Of a stretch of DNA of 64,000 bases, positions 47,751-54,078 are shown piece after piece (position 1 is the stretch's first letter; each line of letters starts with the position of its first letter). A program made the translations under genes and the position numbers. The notes under the pieces were generated by a model that ran no database searches, had not been told where the DNA came from, and worked only from the letters and a program-made list of their open reading frames with translations. The DNA lies in the IMG/VR virus record IMGVR_UViG_3300028394_000050, positions 42,949 to 106,948 of that record. One strand, given 5' to 3'. The DNA is from a virus.

Positions 47751-48332
47751 ATAGTGCTTCTGAATAAGATTCATATTTGTTGTCACTGCCACACGATCTT
47801 TATCGGTTTGATTGTGCGACACTTGATGAACTAGCCACCCAGGAAACATAATCATCTGTCCAGCTTTTGGCTTATAGTTGAACACATTATAATGTTTAGG
47901 ATTAAGACTAATCCAACCTAACGTCGATCTAGGATCGAGTAGTCGAATGATCCCACCTTTATCTCCTACATCCACATAATAAGTGGCTGCAATCGTAGTC
48001 ATTCGATGACTATGAAATCTATATTCTTGCCCATATTTACAAAAATTAATCCACCCTCTAGCATGTCTAAAGAAATCTGGTTTATATTCCATCTCAAAAA
48101 ATTCAGTTGCATATTTGGCAGCAGATTCCAAAAAGAAATCATGAAGAATATTTATACCTTCATTATATCTATGACTCCAGATATTTCTGTCTTGTGAATA
48201 CTCAAAAGTATCTGAACCATTTTGCTCAGCAACACCTTTGAGATTGCCATCTAAAATAATTTTATTGATTCTTTCAAAATCTGGCAAATCAAAAATTGCT
48301 ACTGGTGTTGAAAACAAATTTAATTTCTGCAT
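47736..48332 (-). CDS. 2OG-Fe(II) oxygenase (phage type)
   Basis: 198 aa. An N-terminal LFSTPVAIFDLPDFERIN is typical of phage/cyanobacterial oxygenases. YRFHSHRMTTIAATYYVDVG gives the iron His, GGIIRLLDPRS the next strand, and AGQMIMFPGWLVHQVSHNQT the distal His; VAVTTNMNL follows. The stop TAA lies in the D-loop region of tRNA-His. Confidence 0.82.
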   Translation of the reverse strand: MQKLNLFSTPVAIFDLPDFERINKIILDGNLKGVAEQNGSDTFEYSQDRNIWSHRYNEGINILHDFFLESAAKYATEFFEMEYKPDFFRHARGWINFCKYGQEYRFHSHRMTTIAATYYVDVGDKGGIIRLLDPRSTLGWISLNPKHYNVFNYKPKAGQMIMFPGWLVHQVSHNQTDKDRVAVTTNMNLIQKHYATLV

Positions 48333-48347
48333 GATATACCTTTAAAT

Positions 48348-48424
48348 TGGTGCCCGTAGTAGGACTCGAACCTACAACATTCGGAGTTTGAAACCGACGC
48401 CTCTTCCAGTTGGACTATACGGGC
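48348..48424 (-). tRNA. tRNA-Leu (CAA)
   Basis: 77 nt with CCA; acceptor GCCCGTA/TACGGGC, loop TTCAAAC, short variable arm like the other phage Leu tRNAs. Its T8-A9-G10 forms the stop codon of the upstream CDS. Confidence 0.87.
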
Positions 48425-48873
48425 CTGTTATTCCACGGATTCATACTAATTGCAAATCGTGTACCTGTGTAATCATACACAGCATGGTAAATGTCAGAAG
48501 AGAACATGACCAACCTATTTGTCTTAGGCGTACATCGAAAACTCTCGGACGTGAAATCACCACCTTGCATGTTTTCGATGTGTGCGTAGTACACGATGCT
48601 CACAGCAGGAAATATCAGTTCCTCTGTTCGCTTATATATGTACTCATCGTGGTCAAAATGCCAACCAACGGCTTTTTGATTGACCCACATTTCATAACCA
48701 GTTGTCTGCGATAGATCAAAATGCTCCTTCGCGATATCGAGGATCTTTTCATGCAATGGGCTAACGCCGTAATCGTACCAACGCTGTGGCATTGGCGGAC
48801 CATAATCAAACGCTTTCAACTGTTCCAGTATAACAGGATCAAACACATTGTCAAGCACGATCATCTTTTGCAT
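48415..48873 (-). CDS. prolyl-hydroxylase-like 2OG-Fe(II) oxygenase
   Basis: 152 aa. KAVGWHFDHDEYIYKRTEEL carries the H-x-D pair, IVYYAHIENMQGGDFTSESF the central strands, and NRLVMFSSDIYHAVYDYTG the distal His. The 2OG-binding Arg is likely in RFAISMNPW. The TAG stop is formed by tRNA-Leu(CAA) bases 8-10. Confidence 0.82.
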   Translation of the reverse strand: MQKMIVLDNVFDPVILEQLKAFDYGPPMPQRWYDYGVSPLHEKILDIAKEHFDLSQTTGYEMWVNQKAVGWHFDHDEYIYKRTEELIFPAVSIVYYAHIENMQGGDFTSESFRCTPKTNRLVMFSSDIYHAVYDYTGTRFAISMNPWNNRPV

Positions 48874-48888
48874 AATGCATCCTTATAT

Positions 48889-48965
48889 TGGTGCCCCTGG
48901 AGAGATTCGAACTCCCACCACCCGGAACCTAAATCCGGTGCCTCTACCAGTTGGACTACAGGGGC
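48889..48965 (-). tRNA. tRNA-Leu (TAG)
   Basis: 77 nt with CCA; acceptor GCCCCTG/CAGGGGC, anticodon stem CCGGA/TCCGG around TTTAGGT. Its T8-A9-G10 is the stop codon of the radical-SAM CDS. Confidence 0.9.
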
Positions 48966-49918
48966 AAAACTATTTGCTTATTCGCTTTAATATCCGAAGG
49001 ACATGTACAGCGATGTCTAGGACAGATTATATAGTCATCAAATAATTCAAAATTATCAATCTTTCCTAATAATTTTGAACCACACACTCCAGCAAAAACA
49101 TCACCGGAATATGAAGCATGAATGGATTCCGACCCAACATGGCATTTCCATCCTTCGAAATTGTGCCAATTATTCAGCGTTATAAGTCCAAGTTTCATTG
49201 CTGAGATAGTTGACCCATCAGAAAAGATCATTTTAGGGTTAGACCTAGTTTCTCTTTTTTTGTTATTTGCAATATAATCTTCATATTTTTTTAATGTGTC
49301 TGATATCCAGTTATATTGTTCCCTGCTGTATCTATAAGTCGTGCGATTTATTTTATCGTTTTTATCCCAATGCTGCAAGACTTTTGGAGTAACAAAAACT
49401 TTAAACTCGTCATCTAATTCATCATATAAAGCCATTGCTTTTTCCCAATTATTAGGATCACACGATAGATTGTACCTCAAGTTAGTTCCACTATCTATAA
49501 TAATTCTTGAGAGACTATTGACCTTATTAGATTTTGTGAACTCTGGATGAAGAGATAACTGAACGGCTGAAATAGGAAGGATACTTTTCCAAAAATCATT
49601 TCCTCGCGAACCATTGGTCGTTATACACAATATGCATTTATCACGCAATCTGGAAACAATGTAGGGTAGCATAGGATGCAAAGTTGGTTCTCCGCCACTT
49701 AACACAACATCAAGTCTGCGAGTTTTAGCCAACTCTTCAAGCTTATCAACAAATGCTATTATCTGTTCGTCAGTAGGAAATCCTTGCGATACACCTTTGT
49801 GATATTCACCACTATGAAGAAAAGATGGACAATAGTTGCAACTAAAATTGCAGAAATCTGTGAGTGTCCAATAAACAGATAGTTCTGGTTCTTTACAAAA
49901 GACTGCAACAGGCTGCAT
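48956..49918 (-). CDS. radical SAM protein
   Basis: 320 aa from ATG 49918 (GAAGGA 6 nt upstream; codons further up run into tRNA-Asp). LTDFCNFSCNYCPSFLHSGE has the CxxxCxxC cluster, DVVLSGGEPTLHP the GGE motif, and ILCITTNGSRG follows. C-terminal cysteines (GWKCHVG, FAGVCGSK, ICPRHRCTCP) suggest a SPASM-like auxiliary cluster. Substrate unknown. TAG stop within tRNA-Leu(TAG). Confidence 0.87.
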   Translation of the reverse strand: MQPVAVFCKEPELSVYWTLTDFCNFSCNYCPSFLHSGEYHKGVSQGFPTDEQIIAFVDKLEELAKTRRLDVVLSGGEPTLHPMLPYIVSRLRDKCILCITTNGSRGNDFWKSILPISAVQLSLHPEFTKSNKVNSLSRIIIDSGTNLRYNLSCDPNNWEKAMALYDELDDEFKVFVTPKVLQHWDKNDKINRTTYRYSREQYNWISDTLKKYEDYIANNKKRETRSNPKMIFSDGSTISAMKLGLITLNNWHNFEGWKCHVGSESIHASYSGDVFAGVCGSKLLGKIDNFELFDDYIICPRHRCTCPSDIKANKQIVLPL

Positions 49919-49938
49919 ATATGATCCTTCATTTTTTA

Positions 49939-50013
49939 TGGCGCTCTTGAAGGGAATCGAACCCTCCTCACCCCTTAGACAGAGGGGTCGCTTCACCAGA
50001 TGCGTACAAGAGC
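49939..50013 (-). tRNA. tRNA-Asp (GTC)
   Basis: 75 nt with CCA; acceptor GCTCTTG/CAAGAGC, anticodon stem CCCCT/AGGGG around CTGTCTA, G73. Confidence 0.92.
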
Positions 50014-50182
50014 AAATTTCGGTACTGGTTACTGCCATCCAGCGTTGCCTTTTCGCGCAACAGGTTCTGAGACAAGACGGTCCAAGTAACTCGGTCTCTT
50101 CAGGCGGCCGCAGCCTATATCCACCAAGGCCGCTTGAACCCAGGTTAGGTGGTGACGCAAAGGATCTCATCCCTTCGAATTA
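50014..50182 (-). other. structured spacer between tRNA-Asp and tRNA-Thr
   Basis: 169 nt with no supported frame. Hairpins GTTGC/GCAAC (50044-50061) and GCGGCC/GGCCGC (50104-50109 with 50128-50133). The closing stem is weaker than in the other spacers. Confidence 0.35.
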
Positions 50183-50258
50183 TGGTGCCCCCACGAAGAT
50201 TCGAACTCCGGACCTACTGATTACAAATCAGTTGCTCTACCAGCTGAGCTATAAGGGC
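50183..50258 (-). tRNA. tRNA-Thr (TGT)
   Basis: 76 nt with CCA; loop TTTGTAA, canonical D-arm; acceptor GCCCTTA/TGGGGGC with G-U pairs. Confidence 0.92.
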
Positions 50259-50267
50259 AAAACTAGA

Positions 50268-50311
50268 GGGATGGTGTTGTGTACACAGGCCTCGCCAAAC
50301 CACACCATCCC
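50268..50311 (-). repeat. inverted repeat between tRNA-Thr and tRNA-Arg
   Basis: GGGATGGTGT (50268-50277) pairs perfectly with ACACCATCCC (50302-50311); the loop contains the palindrome GTGTACAC. Confidence 0.6.
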
Positions 50312-50321
50312 ATACGCGATA

Positions 50322-50398
50322 TGGAGTCCCGTGAGGGAGTCAAACCCCCAACCTTCGGTTTCGTAGACCGATGCTCTATTCAGTTGAGCTAACGAGAC
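50322..50398 (-). tRNA. tRNA-Arg (ACG)
   Basis: 77 nt with CCA; acceptor GTCTCGT/ACGGGAC, loop CTACGAA, T-loop TTTGACT; D-loop lacks GG. A34 would need inosine editing to read all CGN codons. Confidence 0.87.
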
Positions 50399-50406
50399 AA
50401 ATTGAA

Positions 50407-50513
50407 TTCAGGATCTTGACTAGATGCAACCTATGGTTAGGATTTATCGGGTCGCCCAGCATCTTGCTGCCATTCACAGTAGGTAACCATTTGCTTCTAC
50501 TGTTAGTCCTGAA
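50407..50513 (-). other. stem-closed element between tRNA-Arg and tRNA-Ala
   Basis: 107 nt closed by TTCAGGA/TCCTGAA (50407-50413 with 50507-50513), one base from the CCA of tRNA-Ala. On the minus strand inner stems include ACAGTAG/CTACTGT, AGATGC/GCATCT and CCTA/TAGG. No coding frame is supported. Confidence 0.5.
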
Positions 50514-50514
50514 A

Positions 50515-50590
50515 TGGTGGAGGTAGCCAGAATCGAACTGACGACATCCTGCTTGCAAAGCAGGCGCTCTCCCAACTGAGCTATACCCCC
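50515..50590 (-). tRNA. tRNA-Ala (TGC)
   Basis: 76 nt with CCA; anticodon stem CCTGC/GCAGG around TTTGCAA. Abuts tRNA-Val with no spacer. Confidence 0.93.
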
Positions 50591-50665
50591 TGGTAGTCCG
50601 TGACGGGATTGAACCGCCGACCTTCGCCGTGTAAAAGCGTTGCTCTACCGCTGAGCTAACGGACC
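50591..50665 (-). tRNA. tRNA-Val (TAC)
   Basis: 75 nt with CCA; loop TTTACAC; its CCA end at 50591 touches G1 of tRNA-Ala. Confidence 0.92.
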
Positions 50666-50675
50666 GTGAATGAGA

Positions 50676-50787
50676 AGAAGAGGCGTTCCCAGCATTAGGG
50701 ATACTTGAATACCATCGCACGACCAATGGGATGTTCTCTCGGTGTTCGTGAAACAAGCTATGAAGCTCCACCGATACCGCCTCTTCT
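50676..50787 (-). other. stem-closed element between tRNA-Val and tRNA-Asn
   Basis: 112 nt closed by a perfect 10-bp stem AGAAGAGGCG/CGCCTCTTCT (50676-50685 with 50778-50787), 3 nt from the CCA of tRNA-Asn. An inner stem TCGGTG/CACCGA is visible on the minus strand. Confidence 0.5.
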
Positions 50788-50790
50788 AAT

Positions 50791-50866
50791 TGGCTCCTCG
50801 ACCTGGGCTCGAACCAGGGACATTCTGATTAACAGTCAGACGCTCTACCAACTGAGCTATCGAGAA
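50791..50866 (-). tRNA. tRNA-Asn (GTT)
   Basis: 76 nt with CCA; acceptor TTCTCGA/TCGAGGA, loop CTGTTAA, G73. Confidence 0.93.
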
Positions 50867-50912
50867 TCAAACTATAATAACAACGAATGCTATTATAGTT
50901 TATATATGCATT

Positions 50913-50987
50913 TGGTTGGGACAGCTGGATCCGAACCAGCGACCTAACGCTTATCAAGCGTTTGCTCTACCACTGAGCTATGCCCCA
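50913..50987 (-). tRNA. tRNA-Ile (GAT)
   Basis: 75 nt with CCA; acceptor TGGGGCA/TGTCCCA, loop TTGATAA, T-loop TTCGGAT. Confidence 0.9.
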
Positions 50988-50992
50988 TCATT

Positions 50993-51068
50993 TGGTGAAC
51001 CATGCAGGGATCGAACCTGCGACAAAGAGATTAAGAGTCTCCTGCTCTACCAGCTGAGCTAATGGTCC
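50993..51068 (-). tRNA. tRNA-Lys (CTT)
   Basis: 76 nt with CCA; loop CTCTTAA, canonical arms. Five nucleotides from tRNA-Ile. Confidence 0.93.
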
Positions 51069-51073
51069 TAAAT

Positions 51074-51150
51074 TGGTCGGAGATGCAGGATTCGAACCTG
51101 CGACCCTCGCGTCCCAAACGCGATGCTCTACCAGACTGAGCCAATCTCCG
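51074..51150 (-). tRNA. tRNA-Pro (TGG)
   Basis: 77 nt with CCA; acceptor CGGAGAT/ATCTCCG typical of Pro, loop TTTGGGA. Confidence 0.93.
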
Positions 51151-51152
51151 AA

Positions 51153-51352
51153 AACTGATTAGGCATGGTGTTATGTTATGGATATGGATAGACTGTCATA
51201 CCGTTCGCTTTAATCTGTAACCTTATGCGTGGGAGCAACCCCACTTTTCAGTTACAACTCAGTTTATGCCGTGCCTGCAGGACAGAGGGCTCCAGGGACT
51301 GTGCGCTGCCCAGGAACACTGGGATTTTCCATAACACCATACCTAATCAGTT
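51153..51352 (-). other. 200-nt element closed by a 23-bp stem (candidate structured RNA)
   Basis: Arms at 51153-51175 and 51330-51352 are reverse complements with one mismatch. Inside are hairpins GTGGG/CCCAC and CCCAG/CTGGG and a TGTAAC/GTTACA stem. No convincing reading frame. It sits 2 nt from tRNA-Pro and shares 3 nt with the next element. Confidence 0.6.
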
Positions 51353-51452
51353 GTTTCTTCTAAAAGAGCTATCTTGCATACCCCATACGAGATATCTTGT
51401 AGCTGCCACTAACGATGTGGCAGCATCGCATAGCTCTTTTAGAAGAAACAAC
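51350..51452 (-). other. 103-nt element closed by a perfect 23-bp stem
   Basis: Arms 51350-51372 and 51430-51452 are perfect reverse complements. The loop contains a 7-bp hairpin CTGCCAC/GTGGCAG. Located near the 5' end of the transcript from the promoter at 51557-51585. Confidence 0.65.
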
Positions 51453-51556
51453 CGTTACACCCACGATGGGGTAAGAATCCCTACTCTAAAAGCAGGAATC
51501 CCCGGCGTTTCTTTTTCTTTACCAGCAATGTCAAACAGCGTATTCTCTATTCTTAT
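51453..51556 (-). other. leader region of tRNA array, no gene seen
   Basis: Region between the array promoter and the stem-closed elements. No ribosome-binding site or supported frame; a GGG-ATTCTTA-CCC stem is visible. Confidence 0.35.
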
Positions 51557-51585
51557 ATAGTAGCATATTGGCACTCTTTTGTCAA
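51557..51585 (-). promoter_or_regulatory. sigma70-type promoter of the tRNA array
   Basis: TTGACA (51580-51585), 17-nt spacer, TACTAT (51557-51562), between tRNA-Glu and the stem-closed elements; points into the Pro-Lys-Ile-Asn run. Confidence 0.78.
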
Positions 51586-51596
51586 CCATTCTTTTT

Positions 51597-51674
51597 TGGT
51601 CCTCCGTATCGGATTTGAACCGATGATCTCCGCGCTTGAAAGGCGGGTATGTTGGACCGCTACACCAACGGAGG
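51597..51674 (-). tRNA. tRNA-Glu (TTC)
   Basis: 78 nt with CCA; acceptor CCTCCGT/ACGGAGG, D-stem GTGT/ACAT, A26, anticodon stem CCCGC/GCGCG (one C-C mismatch) around CTTTCAA. A one-base shifted reading would give TCA, but the loop and A26 favour TTC. Confidence 0.83.
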
Positions 51675-51679
51675 TTATA

Positions 51680-51756
51680 TGGTGGACTCTCTGGGACTCG
51701 AACCCAGCACCAACGGTTTAAAAGACCGCTGCTCTAACCAACTGAGCTAAGAGTCC
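51680..51756 (-). tRNA. tRNA-Lys (TTT)
   Basis: 77 nt with CCA; acceptor GGACTCT/AGAGTCC, loop CTTTTAA, canonical arms. Confidence 0.93.
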
Positions 51757-51763
51757 GAAATCT

Positions 51764-52018
51764 TTACGGGATATGGTTCCCGCAAACCTGACGCTCTACA
51801 TACCCATGAGGAGTGCGATTCCACACAGTAGCACACCGCGGGCGTCGGAGTGGTGCATAATACGGCCTAGGAACAGGCTGTGGTATATACACTGGCTCCT
51901 GCGCGATATACCGCGGAGGCGGAACGTAAACATCCATGGTAGGGCGAGGACCATACACGGTCGCATTGCAGCCCGCGAGCGCGAGGGCTAATGCTGAGAC
52001 GGCTGCAATGCGGATCAT
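51764..52018 (-). CDS. small proline-rich lipoprotein
   Basis: 84 aa from ATG 52018, overlapping the previous stop as ATGA. The signal peptide MIRIAAVSALALALAGC ends in a lipobox (LAGC). The mature part is Pro/Tyr-rich (RPTMDVYVPPPRYIAQEPVY) with two cysteines. It would sit in the outer membrane. Rz1-like outer spanins are also Pro-rich lipoproteins, but no Rz partner is seen, so a lysis role is only possible. Confidence 0.7.
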   Translation of the reverse strand: MIRIAAVSALALALAGCNATVYGPRPTMDVYVPPPRYIAQEPVYIPQPVPRPYYAPLRRPRCATVWNRTPHGYVERQVCGNHIP

Positions 52019-52380
52019 GCTACACTCCATTCCATTTCATCTTCGGTTTCGATCCATTCGGAACCGTCATACTCTCGCAGAATGTACCGCGTACCAGGTG
52101 CTAACTCACGGATGCACAGGTCAGCACAATAGCCAGACGCAGCTTTACCAAGTTCCTCTACGGCCTGAGCAAGAACAGGATCTGTCCGCTCAATATTCCA
52201 ATCATTGAAAAATTCACCCTCATTCATTACGCTAGTACCGATACGGAATCGGACATTGCGAAAACTAACTTCGGACTCTTCCTCGGTAAAAGGGACACCC
52301 TTTATCTCAAGGTATCTACGAATGCAGGCATCGGACAAACCAAAGCCACCGAAGCAACCATTATAAACGATCTTTGTCAC
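52015..52380 (-). CDS. conserved phage protein (121 aa)
   Basis: GTG start at 52380. IVYNGCFGGFGLSDACIRRY followed by LEIKG is the N-terminus of a common phage protein (KIVxNxCxGGFGLS). VLAQAVEELGKAASG and ELAPGTRYILREYDGSEW follow. Function unknown. A perfect consensus promoter overlaps codons 1-7 (52360-52388), so transcripts starting there would miss the start codon. Confidence 0.75.
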   Translation of the reverse strand: MTKIVYNGCFGGFGLSDACIRRYLEIKGVPFTEEESEVSFRNVRFRIGTSVMNEGEFFNDWNIERTDPVLAQAVEELGKAASGYCADLCIRELAPGTRYILREYDGSEWIETEDEMEWSVA

Positions 52381-52388
52381 CTTGTCAA
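52360..52388 (-). promoter_or_regulatory. consensus promoter overlapping a start codon
   Basis: TTGACA (52383-52388), 17-nt spacer, TATAAT (52360-52365). The -10 lies inside the gene that starts at 52380; it could serve the lipoprotein gene downstream. Confidence 0.5.
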
Positions 52389-52396
52389 CCTCTTTG

Positions 52397-52597
52397 TTAG
52401 TGGCGGTCGCGGAAGGATTCGAACCCTCGGCCCACGGAGTAGAAATCCGTTGCTCTATCCAGCTGAGCTACGCGACCTTTACGCTTGTAGCCTTTGCGAG
52501 ATGCAACGACACGAGCATGGTATTTAGTAGTAGCCAAATCAATCGCAATCGGGTTGCGCTTTGATCCGCTTGAGCTTACCGATGATTTCCCAGTCAT
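52397..52597 (-). CDS. basic small phage protein whose frame runs through tRNA-Arg
   Basis: 66 aa. GAAGG 8-9 nt before ATG 52597. KRNPIAIDLATTKYHARVVA then SRKGYKRKGR resembles a basic small protein family of large phages (RNPxAxxL...YxxRVVxxKKxYxRK). The frame has no stop before tRNA-Arg and passes through all of it to TAA at 52397, so the last ~26 residues are tRNA-encoded. The authentic protein may end elsewhere by processing. Confidence 0.5.
   Translation of the reverse strand: MTGKSSVSSSGSKRNPIAIDLATTKYHARVVASRKGYKRKGRVAQLDRATDFYSVGRGFESFRDRH
52401..52477 (-). tRNA. tRNA-Arg (TCT)
   Basis: 77 nt with CCA; acceptor GGTCGCG/CGCGACC, loop TTTCTAC, T-loop TTCGAAT, G73. Lies within the 3' part of the frame 52397-52597. 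Confidence 0.93.
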
Positions 52598-52742
52598 AGG
52601 TTTTTACCTTCGTCTTTCTATCGACAACAAAGTCCATTTTGTGCCCAGTTTTGTATTCTAGGTACTTAACGGCCTCGGCTAACGTATCGAACACCTTCTG
52701 ACCAGTGGTGTTATTTAGATTAGGTTTGGCTAAAAATTGCAT
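52539..52742 (-). CDS. small hypothetical protein (67 aa)
   Basis: Start at ATG 52742 (MQFLAKPNLNNTTGQKVFDT), GGAGAG 4 nt upstream, downstream of the promoter at 52762-52790. Basic C-terminus (RKTKVKTYDWEIIGKLKRIK). Unknown function. Confidence 0.6.
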   Translation of the reverse strand: MQFLAKPNLNNTTGQKVFDTLAEAVKYLEYKTGHKMDFVVDRKTKVKTYDWEIIGKLKRIKAQPDCD

Positions 52743-52761
52743 CACACTCTCCATTATTTTT

Positions 52762-52790
52762 ATTTTATATGGTCGGGACGGGATTGTCAA
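52762..52790 (-). promoter_or_regulatory. sigma70-type promoter
   Basis: TTGACA (52785-52790), 17-nt spacer, TAAAAT (52762-52767), 20 nt before the 52742 start. Confidence 0.75.
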
Positions 52791-52798
52791 GGTCTATT

Positions 52799-53008
52799 TT
52801 AGCTGTTTTCGATATCGTTTAGGAGACGCTCTAGGTACATAATTTCCTCATGGAGCCCAGCGCGATACCCAAGCTCGGAACCAGACAGTCCTGCCATAGG
52901 GGAATCGTATTGGTGCAACAGGTGACGGCTACGGGTTAGGCGGTCATACAACCGAGCCTTGATTTCCGTGATAGCCGTCGCAGGATCCTTTGACAAAAAC
53001 TGGTTCAT
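52799..53008 (-). CDS. small helical protein (69 aa)
   Basis: KARLYDRLTRSRHLLHQYDS and LHEEIMYLERLLNDIE form helices. No family recognised. 8 nt from the next gene upstream. Confidence 0.6.
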   Translation of the reverse strand: MNQFLSKDPATAITEIKARLYDRLTRSRHLLHQYDSPMAGLSGSELGYRAGLHEEIMYLERLLNDIENS

Positions 53009-53016
53009 TTGACACC

Positions 53017-53283
53017 TCAGAGAATGGACAAGCTGGCACGGCCAAACTTATAGAGAACGATGGCTTCACGCCTTACGCCAGCTCCTGCACGGAACGCCTT
53101 GAGTCCCGTAGCAAAATAAAACAACCGACCTCGCTCATACGACCACTGTTCCGCTGTGGAAAAATCATCGTAATCGGAGCAAAAACCTAGACCGTTCGCG
53201 GCATCACGGACACCCTGTAGAAAGGTAGGGCGAGCCATGATCTTACGGATCGAAACTGACTTGGTTGCTACTTGCGCCATCAA
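53017..53283 (-). CDS. conserved small phage protein (88 aa)
   Basis: FLQGVRDAANGLGFCSDYDD then WSYERGRLFYFATGLKAF fits a phage family with G-x-x-D-A...YERGR motif, sometimes annotated as unknown. Basic. Promoter at 53310-53338 upstream. Confidence 0.65.
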   Translation of the reverse strand: MMAQVATKSVSIRKIMARPTFLQGVRDAANGLGFCSDYDDFSTAEQWSYERGRLFYFATGLKAFRAGAGVRREAIVLYKFGRASLSIL

Positions 53284-53309
53284 TTTTCTCCATTCATCAT
53301 CATATTACC

Positions 53310-53338
53310 ATAATACCACGAACTGGCAGGATTGTCAA
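53310..53338 (-). promoter_or_regulatory. sigma70-type promoter
   Basis: TTGACA (53333-53338), 17-nt spacer, TATTAT (53310-53315), 27 nt before the 53283 start. Confidence 0.8.
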
Positions 53339-53341
53339 CCC

Positions 53342-54007
53342 TTAGGCTGCAAGATTTTTCATAATCTTGCCCATACGGCGACCGTGCGCGGGGTACGCGA
53401 CCACAGCCACATCCTTATTCCAGCAAGCGCGGCAATCGCCACATTTGCCACCACGCTCATATGCGTCACACACCTTGGACGCTTCGGTCTCGGAGTCGGC
53501 AAACGGAACAACCGTTGAGCCATGCTCACCATGCTCAAAAGCGCCATTGATAAAGTCCGACGAATAGCGAACCGCTGCGTTCGGCAGGGCCTTCATCCGC
53601 TCAAGGATCGCACGGATGCGCGGGACCTTGTAAGACTTCGTGGGCAGCCAATGCTGGACGTGAGGAGTTTTTTGCATGACCAGAAAAATCTTGAAAGCCA
53701 AAGCCGGGTGGTAAACGTCACCCGAGTCGAACCAACGGAAAAATTTCTGGCGCTTCAACTCCTTGACCATATCATCAACCCACTCCGGGCGCTTCCAATC
53801 CTCGCGGTTGTGTTCGCGCAATGCGATGGCGTCAGGCATCTGGTAGAAGCCTTCGGTGGCATAGCAGCCAGCGCACACCTCAACCGGGGCCTTTGTCACC
53901 GGGTCGATAGAACCGGGGCAGGTCTTGCGAGCCTGAAGCGACCAGGATTTGGCGGGCATTTTAGAGGCTTTGGAAAGCTTAATCATGGCCATGTTCTCCG
54001 TGTTCAT
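53342..54007 (-). CDS. GP88-like Cys-rich protein
   Basis: 221 aa. KTCPGSIDPVTKAPVEVCAG then CYATEGFYQ gives a C...C-x2-C cluster; FRWFDSGDVYHPALAFKIFL, HWLPTKSYKVPRI and a C-terminal CDAYERGGKCGDCRACW follow. This matches the mycobacteriophage L5 gene-88 type, which looks like a degenerate radical-SAM/iron-sulphur fold. Function unknown. Own promoter at 54022-54050. Confidence 0.75.
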   Translation of the reverse strand: MNTENMAMIKLSKASKMPAKSWSLQARKTCPGSIDPVTKAPVEVCAGCYATEGFYQMPDAIALREHNREDWKRPEWVDDMVKELKRQKFFRWFDSGDVYHPALAFKIFLVMQKTPHVQHWLPTKSYKVPRIRAILERMKALPNAAVRYSSDFINGAFEHGEHGSTVVPFADSETEASKVCDAYERGGKCGDCRACWNKDVAVVAYPAHGRRMGKIMKNLAA

Positions 54008-54021
54008 TTCATCTTAACTTA

Positions 54022-54050
54022 ATGATACCACAGACGGGCTTGATTGTCAA
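54022..54050 (-). promoter_or_regulatory. sigma70-type promoter
   Basis: TTGACA (54045-54050), 17-nt spacer, TATCAT (54022-54027), 15 nt before the 54007 start. Confidence 0.72.
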
Positions 54051-54078
54051 GGGCCTGTGGTACTCTTAAATTAAGCTG

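Noticed and set aside
49938-50366. Plus-strand frame over tRNA-Asp, -Thr, -Arg
   Set aside because: Antisense tRNA artefact.
50376-50771. 131-aa frame across tRNA-Arg, -Ala, -Val and spacers
   Set aside because: Contains translated tRNA motifs (SSAVEQRFYTAKVGGSIPSR is the classic tRNA read-through artefact).
51225-51560. Plus-strand frame across the structured elements
   Set aside because: Lies over inverted repeats without ribosome-binding site; composition not coding.
51597-51674. Reading the Glu tRNA anticodon as TCA (opal suppressor)
   Set aside because: A one-base shift gives a CTTTCAA loop with A26 and a 4-bp D-stem as in normal tRNA-Glu; TTC is more likely.
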